Below, one piece after another: positions 25,237-33,676 of a DNA stretch of 44,634 nucleotides. A program made the position numbers and the translations under genes. The number at the start of each line of letters is the position of its first letter. Within the stretch, counting starts at the first letter, position 1. The DNA comes from JACQSR01 sp042577505. Lineage in GTDB: Archaea; Nanobdellota; Nanobdellia; Woesearchaeales; JACQSR01. Location: assembly GCA_042577505.1 (NCBI GenBank), contig JBHPEA010000009.1:1-44634 (forward strand). The letters run 5' to 3'. The notes beneath the pieces are model-generated. The model made no database searches. It was not told where the DNA came from and worked only from the letters and a program-made list of their open reading frames with translations.

Positions 25237-25641
25237 ATGGTTGACAAAAAACAGGAAAAAAGAGGTAAGGGTGCGACGGAACTTTTGATGGGATATAGTG
25301 TTCCACATTTGTATGTTGTTTCTGAAAATCCTGAATTGTTGAGGGCAGAAGATGAAAAATATGTAGCTGATGTATCAGAAGCTATTAGAGGGCATGGTTA
25401 TCCAGAGGAGTTTTATTCGAAAGATAGAATATTAAAAGAAAGGGGGTTAATCAAGGATCTTCATGAAAATCCAGATGCAATTTTTAAGTACGCAGAAGGA
25501 GAAGGAGATATAACAAAAGATGAGAGACAAAAAGATCCACTTTATGACGCTATGAAAAAAGCGGATGCCAGTGTTAAGAGAAAATTTGGATTAGAACCTG
25601 GGAAGGAATATAGTGTTAATAAATTGAAGAAAGTGAAGTAA
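25237..25641 (+). CDS. Hypothetical protein
   Basis: 134 residues, very hydrophilic, with alternating acidic and basic helices and no Cys, signal or membrane helix. ATATTTATATTTG lies about 30 nt before the ATG, supporting a leaderless start. Family not recognised. Confidence 0.5.
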   Translation: MVDKKQEKRGKGATELLMGYSVPHLYVVSENPELLRAEDEKYVADVSEAIRGHGYPEEFYSKDRILKERGLIKDLHENPDAIFKYAEGEGDITKDERQKDPLYDAMKKADASVKRKFGLEPGKEYSVNKLKKVK

Positions 25642-25674
25642 TTCTTATAAAATAAGGTTCATTCTCTATTTTCT

Positions 25675-25920
25675 ATGGGCAATATTGTCTTAAACGAGAG
25701 GGTTATGTGCCCTCAAGTTAATAATATTGAATTTCAAGTAGCTGAGATATTAAAATGTGAGGACCATCCTTCACCTTGTCTATTGTCTGATATATGTAGA
25801 AGTGGGGGAGATAGGTATGCATTAAGGATGGATAATGGGAAGGTAATTAAAAAGGAAGAAGGGGCTTGTGGGCATTATGTTCTTAGTACAGAAGTTTATG
25901 AGCACGGTGGAGGGATTTAA
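25675..25920 (+). CDS. Small Cys-containing hypothetical protein
   Basis: 81 residues with five cysteines (MCPQ, CEDHPSPC, DICRSGG, GACGHY) and several His, which could bind a metal. Soluble. No family recognised. It lies 33 nt after the preceding gene and is probably read from the same or a nearby promoter. Confidence 0.45.
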   Translation: MGNIVLNERVMCPQVNNIEFQVAEILKCEDHPSPCLLSDICRSGGDRYALRMDNGKVIKKEEGACGHYVLSTEVYEHGGGI

Positions 25921-25965
25921 GTTTATTAAGAAAATTTTAAATAGCCCACTAATGAGTTCTTAGTT

Positions 25966-26442
25966 ATGAAGATTGTTACTGCGACTAAAAAAGATTTGGA
26001 TGTTATTGTTGATCTTATGATCCAGTTTAAAGAGTATTTGAGTAAGTTCGAACCTAAAGATATGTTGTGTTTTAGGGAAGTTGAAAAATCACACCCTAAA
26101 ATAAGGAAATCTGTTTTGAAGGAGATAATGAATCCCAATGGTCGTTTTTTGGTTCTTAAGAATGATAATGAAATTATAGGTTTTGTTTATGGTTCTATTG
26201 AAGTTTATAATCATCTCGTGTTTAAACCTTTGAAAAGAGGGGTTTTGCAACATCTGTGGGTTGACAAGAACTATTGGGGAAGGGGGTTGTCTTCCAAGTT
26301 GAAAAACCATTTGTTTAAATGGTTTAAGATGAAGAAATGTAAGTATGTTGTTTTGTATGTATTAGATAGGAATCCCTCCCATAAAATCTATAAGAAATGG
26401 GGTTTTGAAAATTTGATTGAAACGATGGTAAAAAAGTTATAA
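25966..26442 (+). CDS. GNAT-family N-acetyltransferase
   Basis: 158 residues, one GNAT domain. The acetyl-CoA-binding motif A reads HLWVDKNYWGRGLSSKL (about 91-107, with the RGLSSKL pyrophosphate loop), and the C-terminal motif B has NPSHKIYKKWGFE. It would transfer an acetyl group to an amine of a small molecule or protein; the acceptor is unknown. It probably has its own promoter (about 25935). Confidence 0.85.
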   Translation: MKIVTATKKDLDVIVDLMIQFKEYLSKFEPKDMLCFREVEKSHPKIRKSVLKEIMNPNGRFLVLKNDNEIIGFVYGSIEVYNHLVFKPLKRGVLQHLWVDKNYWGRGLSSKLKNHLFKWFKMKKCKYVVLYVLDRNPSHKIYKKWGFENLIETMVKKL

Positions 26443-26512
26443 TCCAACTTTGAGAAAAATTATTGATCTTATTTAGTCTTATATATGTTTTAATCTATAT
26501 CTTTTCACCATA

Positions 26513-26523
26513 GCTTTATAAGC
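26513..26523 (+). promoter_or_regulatory. TATA box of the RG-repeat protein gene
   Basis: GCTTTATAAGC, itself a palindrome, is centred 30 nt before the ATG at 26548. Confidence 0.5.
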
Positions 26524-26547
26524 TGAATGGGTATCTAAATTCACATT

Positions 26548-27093
26548 ATGGGAGACTTTAATCAGTATCTTGGCAAGAAGCGTGGAAGTAGATCTGACGA
26601 TAGACGTTCCGGTGGAAGTAGATTTGGTGACAGGCGTTCTGGTGGAAGTAGGTCTGATGATAGACGTTCTGGCGGAAGTAGATTTGGCGACAGACGGACT
26701 GGAGGAAATAGATTTGACAGGAAGCGTTCTTCGTTTGGTGGAAGGGACAGACCTTCTGATAACGTCGAGATGCATTCAGGAGTATGTAGTAAATGTGGTG
26801 AGGATTGTGAAGTTCCTTTCAAACCAACACAAGGAAAACCTCTTTTCTGTAGTGATTGTTTTAGAGACAGAAGCAATGAAGCTGGTTCAAGATCTGAGTT
26901 TGGAAAACCAAGAAGTACAGAAAACATTGATCAAATTAATAAAAAACTTGACAGGATCTTGAGTATACTTGAAAAACATGTTAAGGTGGAAGAGGATGTT
27001 CAAGAAGAAGAGCCTGTTGAAGAAGAGAAACCTAAGAAAATTGCAAAGAAGCCAGTAAAGGAAAAAAAGAAAGCTAGAAAAAAGAAATCATAA
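26548..27093 (+). CDS. RG/RS-repeat protein with CxxC-x17-CxxC zinc domain
   Basis: 181 residues in four parts: five 10-residue Arg/Gly/Ser repeats (12-61, unit GGSRFGDRRS alternating with GGSRSDDRRS); a zinc domain CSKCGEDCEVPFKP...CSDCF, the CxxC-x17-CxxC type (TIGR04272) known from uncultured bacteria and archaea; a short coiled coil (IDQINKKLDRILSILEKH); and a Glu then Lys-rich tail. Low-complexity RG tracts bind RNA, and the neighbours are RNA helicases, so a role in RNA granules or helicase recruitment is inferred. Confidence 0.85.
   Translation: MGDFNQYLGKKRGSRSDDRRSGGSRFGDRRSGGSRSDDRRSGGSRFGDRRTGGNRFDRKRSSFGGRDRPSDNVEMHSGVCSKCGEDCEVPFKPTQGKPLFCSDCFRDRSNEAGSRSEFGKPRSTENIDQINKKLDRILSILEKHVKVEEDVQEEEPVEEEKPKKIAKKPVKEKKKARKKKS
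26581..26730 (+). repeat. Five 30-nt coding repeats (10-residue RG units)
   Basis: Tandem units coding for [R/G]G[S/N]R-x-x-[D/R]-[R/K]-R-[S/T]. The middle copies alternate between two forms, giving a 60-nt higher-order period. They also create long open frames in other readings, which are not genes. Confidence 0.8.
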
Positions 27094-27126
27094 CTTTTAT
27101 TAAACATTAAATTAATTCTTTAAAAC

Positions 27127-29049
27127 ATGCGTTACAAGAACCTTCTTCTTGACAGTTTCCAGGAAGACTCAATTAAATCAATAGAGGACAATCATTCTGT
27201 TGTAGTTTCAGCACCAACCGGTTCTGGAAAGACATTAATTGCAGATTATATTATCAATAAATATATCAAAAAAGGAATCAAGGTAATATATACCGCTCCG
27301 ATTAAAGCACTGTCGAACCAAAAGTTCAAAGATTTCTGTGAAGAATATGGGAAAGAAAAGATTGGTTTGTTGACCGGTGATATTGTTAAGAATCCATCAG
27401 CCCCTATTCTTATAATGACGACGGAGATTTATAGAAATATGGCATTAAGTGAAGATCCGCTAATGGACACTATCTCTTATGTCATCTTCGATGAGATTCA
27501 TTACATAAATGATATCGAACGTGGTTATGTATGGGAGGAGTCAATTATCTTTTCAAAATCAAAAGTTCGTTTTCTTTGCTTGTCAGCAACCATTCCAAAT
27601 GCAAAGGAATTTGCAGAGTGGATAGAGGCAATAAAAAAACACAAAGTGGATGTTGTTGTTAATAGTGTAAGGCCTGTGCCTTTGGCTAAGAAATTCTTTG
27701 ATTCAGAATTAGGAATTACTACGTTGACGGCTATTAAAGATGTTGCAGATATTCCTGATTATAATTATATTAGGGGTCGAAGGCGTTCAAGAAGGCCAAG
27801 AATGAAAGCTCCCTCACATATAGATCTGATTAGGGATATAAAGGATCAATTACCTTGTTTGTTCTTTAATTTCTCAAGGAAAAAATGTCAGGACAGCGCT
27901 AGTCAGCTTTTGAAGGCTAACATTTTCAAAATTAATCCTAAAATTGGTGTTTTTATTAGGGATAAATTGAAATCATCGTCTCATGAGATTAAAGAGTTGG
28001 AATCCACAAAATTGTTACTGAGGACGTTGCCTTATGGTATAGCTTTCCATCATGCTGGTTTAATTCCAATAATTAAAGAAATAGTTGAGGAGTTGTTTGG
28101 CCAAGGATTGATTAATGTACTCTATACAACAGAAACTTTTGCTGTTGGAATAAATATGCCTGCAAAGTCAGTTTGTTTTGAATCTTTAAGGAAATTTGAT
28201 GGTTTTAATTTTCGATTTCTTAATTCTAAAGAATATTTTCAGATTGCTGGTCGTGCAGGTCGAAGAGGGATAGATAAAGAAGGATTTGCTTATGCTATGA
28301 TAGATAGGAGGGATTTTGATTATTCTCTGATGAAAAATATAACTGATGTTGATGTTGATCCAATTGAATCCCAGTTTAAATTATCCGTAAATACAGTTTT
28401 AAATTTGATTAAAAACCATGAACAAGATGAAATTGAGCAGATATTGAAGGATAATTTCTTTACATATCAGAAATTTGGGAAAGGTTACTCTAGAATTAAA
28501 ACAAATATGTTTGAAGCTAGATTTGAAAAAATTAAAAGAAAATTAATAAAATTAAATTATATTGAGAATGGCATTTTAACTGATAAAGGAGAATTTTCTT
28601 CTCAAATATATGCTGATGAAATACTTATTGGGGAAATCTTTGCGACTGATTTTTATCATAACCTTAATGAGTATCAGATCCTTATGATTTTAGCTTGTAT
28701 TTGCTATGAGTCAAGGGAAAAAACTGAGTTCTATAAGCTGTTTCCTTCTGATTTTTTAAATCAATTGAAAAGTGCGATAAGGAAAGACGACTATGTTAAC
28801 AAAGATCCTAGGTTTGAATCACTCGGAGAACTTACATCTTTAATACATCCTTGCTATTACAATAAAAGTATATTTGATATTCTTGACTATACAAACTTAC
28901 TTGAGGGGGACTTAATTAGGTTTTTTAGACAGATTCTTGATAGAATAAATCAGATAAAGAAAGCAACTCAAGATGAAAGGTTAAAGCAGATGTTGGTATC
29001 GTGCCAAAATTTAGTGGTAGATTGCTTAAGAGATATTGATATCGTTTAG
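27127..29049 (+). CDS. Ski2/Mtr4-like superfamily 2 helicase
   Basis: 640 residues. Motifs: APTGSGKT (29-36), APIKAL, TTEIYRNM, DEIHY with the ERGYVWEE continuation typical of Ski2/Mtr4 rather than Hel308, SATIPN, HHAGL, TTETFAVGINMPA and QIAGRAGRRG. The C-terminal third (from about 410) is helical and may be a reduced DSHCT-like domain. It is shorter than Mtr4 or Ski2 and lacks the arch. Expected to unwind structured RNA, possibly feeding an exosome. It lies 33 nt after the RG-repeat gene, probably one operon. Confidence 0.88.
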   Translation: MRYKNLLLDSFQEDSIKSIEDNHSVVVSAPTGSGKTLIADYIINKYIKKGIKVIYTAPIKALSNQKFKDFCEEYGKEKIGLLTGDIVKNPSAPILIMTTEIYRNMALSEDPLMDTISYVIFDEIHYINDIERGYVWEESIIFSKSKVRFLCLSATIPNAKEFAEWIEAIKKHKVDVVVNSVRPVPLAKKFFDSELGITTLTAIKDVADIPDYNYIRGRRRSRRPRMKAPSHIDLIRDIKDQLPCLFFNFSRKKCQDSASQLLKANIFKINPKIGVFIRDKLKSSSHEIKELESTKLLLRTLPYGIAFHHAGLIPIIKEIVEELFGQGLINVLYTTETFAVGINMPAKSVCFESLRKFDGFNFRFLNSKEYFQIAGRAGRRGIDKEGFAYAMIDRRDFDYSLMKNITDVDVDPIESQFKLSVNTVLNLIKNHEQDEIEQILKDNFFTYQKFGKGYSRIKTNMFEARFEKIKRKLIKLNYIENGILTDKGEFSSQIYADEILIGEIFATDFYHNLNEYQILMILACICYESREKTEFYKLFPSDFLNQLKSAIRKDDYVNKDPRFESLGELTSLIHPCYYNKSIFDILDYTNLLEGDLIRFFRQILDRINQIKKATQDERLKQMLVSCQNLVVDCLRDIDIV

Positions 29050-29375
29050 TCGTATCTTGTTGCAACATAGTCTATTATAATACCATAAATGATTCCTGCA
29101 ATAAATCCTGGAGTGTCATAAAAAGCTGTTGAAAGGTAAAATGAACCGCTGATTATAAATCCTAAGAATGCTCCTCGTATGATACTATTTTTTGTGTTAT
29201 TCTTTATTTTATAATAAGGGGCTAAACCTATCACTAATCCCATAACAACCCTATTTACCCATGTAGCTAGAATAAATAATTCGTTTCCTGTATAACCAAG
29301 TCTTAGACTAACACCTATTATGCAGAAAATACCTAGTAAGGCTCCTGTGATTAAGGCTATGCTTATTCTTTTCAT
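29046..29375 (-). CDS. Small four-helix membrane protein
   Basis: 109 residues with about four transmembrane helices, short charged loops (YKIKNNTKNS) and a C-terminal TRYD. No family recognised. Converges with the Ski2-like gene (4-nt overlap). Confidence 0.6.
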   Translation of the reverse strand: MKRISIALITGALLGIFCIIGVSLRLGYTGNELFILATWVNRVVMGLVIGLAPYYKIKNNTKNSIIRGAFLGFIISGSFYLSTAFYDTPGFIAGIIYGIIIDYVATRYD

Positions 29376-29430
29376 TCTTTTTTAACAACCTAGGCATGTG
29401 TTTAGTCCATACTTCAGGGAATAATTTTGC

Positions 29431-29637
29431 TTACGCTCCGATAAGCCTCAATAATCCATGTACAAGGAATGCAGGCCATACAAGTGCTTTCAGGAGTCCT
29501 ACGACACCATTCCAGAATCCAGTTGCAATTGAAATGTAGTAGACAGCTGCACCAATTACTCCCAGGATGTATGCACAACCTCCTCCGCCCTTACATTCAT
29601 CAAGTTTTATCTCGCATTTTTTCTTCTTCTTAGCCAA
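29431..29637 (-). CDS. Small membrane protein with Lys-rich N-terminus
   Basis: 68 residues: MAKKKKKCEIKLDECKGGGGCAY, with three Cys, then two hydrophobic segments (about 24-40 and 46-66). An AGGTGA ribosome site precedes the ATG. Function unknown; the N-terminal Cys cluster could bind metal. Confidence 0.6.
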   Translation of the reverse strand: MAKKKKKCEIKLDECKGGGGCAYILGVIGAAVYYISIATGFWNGVVGLLKALVWPAFLVHGLLRLIGA

Positions 29638-29728
29638 TTTAATTCACCTCTTCCTTATTTTTATTTCGTGGGTTTATAAATATTGTTGAAAAGGTAAACT
29701 TAATATACTAATAAAAGAAAATTTACTT

Positions 29729-30187
29729 ATGAAGAAAATTGTTAAGCTTATAGTATCATTGGCAGTGCCTTTCATAGCAAGCGCTATAGGCGGATTCTTT
29801 ACGGCGAGTACTGTTTCAACTTGGTATGTTGATTTGGTTAAACCTTCTTTTAATCCTCCAAGTTGGTTATTTGGTCCGGTTTGGACGATACTTTATATGT
29901 TGATGGGTATTTCTCTTTATTTAGTTTGGATAAAGAAAGTTCATGTGAAAGCGTTTGTAGCTTTTGGAGTTCAGATGGTACTTAATGCTTTATGGTCCGT
30001 TTTATTTTTTGGATTACAAAATACCTTTTTTGCATTTATCGAGATAATATTCTTATGGATGGCTATACTGGTTACAATTTACTTTTTTTATAAAATAAAT
30101 AAGATTTCTGCATATTTGTTGATTCCATATATTCTATGGGTAAGTTTTGCTTCTGTTTTGAATTTGTCGATTTATTTATTGAATTAA
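29729..30187 (+). CDS. tspO: TspO/MBR family tryptophan-rich sensory protein
   Basis: 152 residues, five transmembrane helices. Family features: KPSFNPPSWLFGPVWTILYMLMG, QMVLNALWSVLFFG and the last helix PYILWVSFASVLN. Known members bind porphyrins and respond to light or oxidative stress. CTTAATATACTAA lies about 25 nt upstream, so the start is probably leaderless. The stop is 1 nt from the endonuclease V start. Confidence 0.93.
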   Translation: MKKIVKLIVSLAVPFIASAIGGFFTASTVSTWYVDLVKPSFNPPSWLFGPVWTILYMLMGISLYLVWIKKVHVKAFVAFGVQMVLNALWSVLFFGLQNTFFAFIEIIFLWMAILVTIYFFYKINKISAYLLIPYILWVSFASVLNLSIYLLN

Positions 30188-30188
30188 A

Positions 30189-30608
30189 ATGGTGAGGATC
30201 AATTTAATCAATCCCAGAAATTTACCTGATCAACATTTAATAGCAGAGTATAATGAGATCTTAATGTTTATTGGATATGTAAAGAAATATCCAAGGTTGG
30301 GTAAGATTCCAGAGGGATTTAGGTTGGGCAAGGGCCACATTTTGTTCTTTAAGAATAAGTTGAAGTATATTAGAAAGAGACATGATCTTATTAGGACTGA
30401 AATGAAGAGAAGAGGTTTTGTTACCAATAAAAAAATAGACATTAGTGGATTTAATAGGGAATTATGTAATGATTGGAAGCCAAAAAGGAAGGATAAGGGT
30501 GTTATTGTGAGGAGATTGATCGAGCGTGTTAAACAGAAACCCAAATTTTATAGATATTATGGAGAGTATAGGCAGATAAAGTATCTGATAAATCTAATTA
30601 AGAATTAA
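30189..30608 (+). CDS. denV: Pyrimidine-dimer DNA glycosylase/lyase (T4 endonuclease V homologue)
   Basis: 139 residues, the same size as the phage T4 enzyme. It cuts DNA at UV-induced pyrimidine dimers. The match runs the length: RINLI, PDQHLIAEYNE with the catalytic glutamate at E23, GKGHILFFKNKL, RKRHDLI and, at the end, KPKFYRYYGEY. T4 uses the amine of Thr2; here residue 2 is Val, which still gives a free N-terminal amine after Met removal. Directly behind tspO, so the two are probably co-transcribed. Confidence 0.9.
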   Translation: MVRINLINPRNLPDQHLIAEYNEILMFIGYVKKYPRLGKIPEGFRLGKGHILFFKNKLKYIRKRHDLIRTEMKRRGFVTNKKIDISGFNRELCNDWKPKRKDKGVIVRRLIERVKQKPKFYRYYGEYRQIKYLINLIKN

Positions 30609-31367
30609 CTATTTCTTTGGTATCCAGGGGATTAAAATGCTTGTCTTTCTTTTGTAATCTTTGTATTTTTTATGTTTTCCCCATTTTTTATCTGCACTTT
30701 TTTCTAGGGGAGGGATTCCTGTAACGAATAGTAAAAGCATTGTGATGAAAAGGGGGCTTACTAGAGCGATAATCTTATTTGTTAAATTTAAAGATAGGAA
30801 AACAGAAAGATATATTCCGATCCAGCATAAAATTTCTCCAAAATAATTAGGGTGTCTGGAGTATTTCCAAATACCTGATTGGATGAACATGTCTTTGTTT
30901 TTCTTCAATTTCTTAAATAAATATTTTTGTATATCTGCTGTACTTTCAATTATCAATCCTATTGCCCAGACGAAAATACCAATAATAAATAGTGATTTAT
31001 TTTCTAAATTTTGAAATAGTATCGAGGGGATTAAAATTATCCAAACAGCGAAAGCTTGTATAATCCAGAATCTAATAAATTTTTGGAAAGATTCTCTAAT
31101 TCCATCGAATCTTTTGTCTCTTTTCATTTTTCTTATTCTAAAAAAAAGGAAAACTCCAAGTCTTAATGCCCAAATGATAATCATTAATGTTATAATCAGA
31201 TTCAGAAATGAATAGTTGTTGAAAAAGAAAGCCAGTGATGCTAAGATGATGAAAGTTAATGCATAGCTTAGATCAGTAAGCTTGTCTGTTTTGAAAAGAA
31301 ATGCTGGGATGAATAGGGCTAAATTTATTGCAACTGCAATTAGTAGGGAATGAAATAAGGTTATCAT
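30609..31367 (-). CDS. DUF1295 (steroid 5-alpha-reductase-like) membrane protein
   Basis: 252 residues with about six to seven transmembrane helices. The family's C-terminal signature is clear: FIQSGIWKYSRHPNYFGEI, then VTGIPPLEKSADKKWGKHKKYKDYK. Relatives include reductases and membrane methyltransferases that bind cofactor at the conserved His/Asn; the substrate here is unknown. Its start overlaps the DUF1801 stop (4 nt), so it is the last gene of a VOC-DUF1801-DUF1295 operon. Confidence 0.88.
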   Translation of the reverse strand: MITLFHSLLIAVAINLALFIPAFLFKTDKLTDLSYALTFIILASLAFFFNNYSFLNLIITLMIIIWALRLGVFLFFRIRKMKRDKRFDGIRESFQKFIRFWIIQAFAVWIILIPSILFQNLENKSLFIIGIFVWAIGLIIESTADIQKYLFKKLKKNKDMFIQSGIWKYSRHPNYFGEILCWIGIYLSVFLSLNLTNKIIALVSPLFITMLLLFVTGIPPLEKSADKKWGKHKKYKDYKRKTSILIPWIPKK

Positions 31368-31714
31368 TTATAACAACTACTACATTTTGCTTTTTTATCT
31401 ACGAGTTTAATTAGTTTTGCCATTTCTTTTTCGTTAATTTCTTTTGTGTCCCTGAATTTAAGGTGTCTCATTGTAGTTCCAGCTCCTTTGAATTTGTCTT
31501 TGTCTTTTTTTAATAATCCTTTTACAGAGAAACCTAAATTGACACTGTCTTTTAGACCAACAATGTAATATTTACCATACCATGCAACTCCTAATTTTTT
31601 TTGTTCTTTGATATTTGGGAGTGTTTTTAGTAACATTTTTCTTAGTTTCTTGCAAATCTCCTTTTGAGGAGATTTTTGTTTCTCAAAATATTGGGTTACT
31701 TCTTTATTTTGCAT
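31364..31714 (-). CDS. DUF1801 (YdhG-like) protein
   Basis: 116 residues, soluble. DUF1801 features: Y-F-x2-QKSPQKEICKKLRKM at the start and GAGTTMRHLKFRD near residue 77. The last residues CSSCYK carry a CxxC not usual in the family. Related proteins are compared with frataxin-like iron chaperones, but the role is not established. Overlaps the VOC gene by 11 nt and the DUF1295 gene by 4. Confidence 0.8.
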   Translation of the reverse strand: MQNKEVTQYFEKQKSPQKEICKKLRKMLLKTLPNIKEQKKLGVAWYGKYYIVGLKDSVNLGFSVKGLLKKDKDKFKGAGTTMRHLKFRDTKEINEKEMAKLIKLVDKKAKCSSCYK

Positions 31715-32078
31715 CTTTGTCGTCTTGCATGATCATATGTTTATTTCCTTGGGGATCTTTGAAACTTGCAATCCATCCAACTCCAGGAATTGGCATTTTT
31801 GGCATGAGAATAGTTCCACCATTTTCTTGGACCTTAGTTATGTACTCATCCACATTTGGCACCCCTATAGTGTTAGCTATTTGTTCATCTGGGGATTTTC
31901 TCTTTGCCATCCCCCCATCGATGCCTGGTTCGTCTTTTCCTGTTGTAATTAACCAATACTCCATTTGTCCTGATGGATCATTCCATTTATCAAATTTCCA
32001 TTCAAACACTTTTTCATAGAATTCTTTTAGTTTTTCTGGATCTTCTGCTGGTAAATCGAAATGTACGACTCTGGGCAT
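31704..32078 (-). CDS. VOC-family (glyoxalase/bleomycin-resistance fold) protein
   Basis: 124 residues from the ATG at 32078, preceded by GAGGTGA; a GTG three codons upstream is part of that site. Two beta-alpha-beta units: VVHFDLPAEDPEKLKEFYEKVFEW and, in the second half, VDEYITKVQENGG and VGWIASFKDPQGN. Members are metal-dependent lyases, dioxygenases or binding proteins. First gene of the three-gene operon. Confidence 0.87.
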   Translation of the reverse strand: MPRVVHFDLPAEDPEKLKEFYEKVFEWKFDKWNDPSGQMEYWLITTGKDEPGIDGGMAKRKSPDEQIANTIGVPNVDEYITKVQENGGTILMPKMPIPGVGWIASFKDPQGNKHMIMQDDKDAK

Positions 32079-32193
32079 TTTATTCACCTCAGTTTATCCT
32101 TTTACTCTAGATTAATAAATATTTCTTTTAGTAGTCTAACAATTATTATGAAATTCATTAATATTTATAAACTAAGGAGGAATTATTTGCTAC

Positions 32194-32961
32194 ATGGAAG
32201 TCGGATATGTATTGGTTAGTGTAATAATCGTATCTTTGATATCAGTAGTTTTTGCTGTTCCATTCTTGCTTAAGAAGAAGATTTCGAGTAAGATATTGTT
32301 GTTTTTACTAAGTATGTCCGTAGGAGTTTTATTGAGTACTGTGTTTATGGACTTTCTACCTGAAGTTGTAGAGCATGGATATGAGTTTGATATTGCACTG
32401 TATATTTTATTGGGTTTTATTGTAATGTTTCTTCTAGAGAAATTTGTTCATTTTAAACATAGTGAAAAATGTTCTCGTGAAGATGGACATGGTCATGCTT
32501 ATAACCTTGCACCTGTAAATTTGGTAGGGGATGCTGTGCATAATTTTCTTGATGGTTTGGTTATCGCGGGAGCTTATGCTATTAATATTACATTGGGAAT
32601 TACAGCTACTATATCTGTTATATTTCATGAAATTCCTCAAGAAATTGCAGATTTTGGTGTTTTACTTTATTCCGGATTGTCGAAAAAGAAAGCTTTGTTG
32701 TTTAATTTCTTATCTGCCATTACAGCTATAGTTGGTGCTGTTGTAGGTATAATCTTGATTGATAAAATGCATGGATTTTCAGACTTTATAATCCCCTTTG
32801 CAGCTGGTAATTTCATTTATATAGCAGCTTCAAATTTGGTTCCTCAATTACACAGACATTGTAAACTTAGGGACACTATTATTCATGTTTTTGCTATAGT
32901 TTTAGGGATTACAATCATTGCATTAGTTACTTTATATGGTCCTGGACATGGGCATGGGTAA
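32194..32961 (+). CDS. ZIP-family metal transporter
   Basis: 255 residues with about eight transmembrane helices. Helix 4 carries HNFLDG and helix 5 HEIPQE, the paired metal sites of ZIP proteins. The loop between helices 3 and 4 is His-rich (CSREDGHGHAY), as is the C-terminus (GPGHGHG). It imports zinc or a similar divalent metal. AGGAGG lies 13 nt before the ATG, rather far; no closer start in a standard codon is seen. TATTTATAAAC (about 32160-32171) is the TATA box. Confidence 0.92.
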   Translation: MEVGYVLVSVIIVSLISVVFAVPFLLKKKISSKILLFLLSMSVGVLLSTVFMDFLPEVVEHGYEFDIALYILLGFIVMFLLEKFVHFKHSEKCSREDGHGHAYNLAPVNLVGDAVHNFLDGLVIAGAYAINITLGITATISVIFHEIPQEIADFGVLLYSGLSKKKALLFNFLSAITAIVGAVVGIILIDKMHGFSDFIIPFAAGNFIYIAASNLVPQLHRHCKLRDTIIHVFAIVLGITIIALVTLYGPGHGHG

Positions 32962-33020
32962 AATTCTTATTTTAGTAATGATTTCTTAGGAAGAGTTGCA
33001 GGGTATTTATTCTCTAAACT

Positions 33021-33563
33021 CTATTTCTTTCTCAAGAATAATACTATAAAAGTTGTTATTAGAAGAATTAGTACTACTAATAGAATTATAATTGCTTTTG
33101 GATAAACATTTGATTTACAATCGGTTGTAATGTCGCATTTTCCAGCAGGCATTGGTTCGACTTCATATGAATCAAATGATTTTCCCCAGAAACTTGAGAC
33201 TTGGCCTTTTATTTCTAGACCTTTTTTGAATGTATCTCCTTCTTTAACTTCATCTTTGTTTAAGAATATTTTTTGTTCTGTGTTTAAAGGAAGCATTTCT
33301 TCACAGGTTCTATATTTTGTTTCACCGCTGACGTATTTTACTAAGTTTAATTGGACCATTAAGTAATATCTTGCCGGATGTATGTTTTCTCCATCTGATG
33401 GACAGGAATTTGTTGCAACACAGGGATCATTATAAGCATCTTTGAATTCAACAGAATTTATTACACCTTCAGCGTAACATTTTGGAGAAGGTGCTGGAGC
33501 GGATGCTATTACTGCAATGCTGAGGAGTATAATCATTGTTAATATCAGTAATATTTTTCTCAT
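33021..33563 (-). CDS. Secreted Cys-rich protein with C-terminal membrane anchor
   Basis: 180 residues. Signal peptide (MRKILLILTMIILLSIAVIASA), an ectodomain with six cysteines (probably disulfides) and beta-rich patterns, and a C-terminal helix YPKAIIILLVVLILLITTFI followed by RKK. It therefore sits outside, anchored at the C-terminus. Function unknown. Confidence 0.7.
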   Translation of the reverse strand: MRKILLILTMIILLSIAVIASAPAPSPKCYAEGVINSVEFKDAYNDPCVATNSCPSDGENIHPARYYLMVQLNLVKYVSGETKYRTCEEMLPLNTEQKIFLNKDEVKEGDTFKKGLEIKGQVSSFWGKSFDSYEVEPMPAGKCDITTDCKSNVYPKAIIILLVVLILLITTFIVLFLRKK

Positions 33564-33676
33564 ACCTGCTTTCCTAAGTTTTGTATTTAAATATGTATCG
33601 TAGACTTTAATAGGGGTAGAAGGGTAAAATTTTATATATTACATTGTCTAAGGGTAAGTAAATGAGGTGTTAAACT

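Noticed and set aside
26479..26962. Long frames on both strands overlapping the RG-repeat gene
   Set aside because: They arise from the 30-nt repeats; their translations are low-complexity echoes without start signals.
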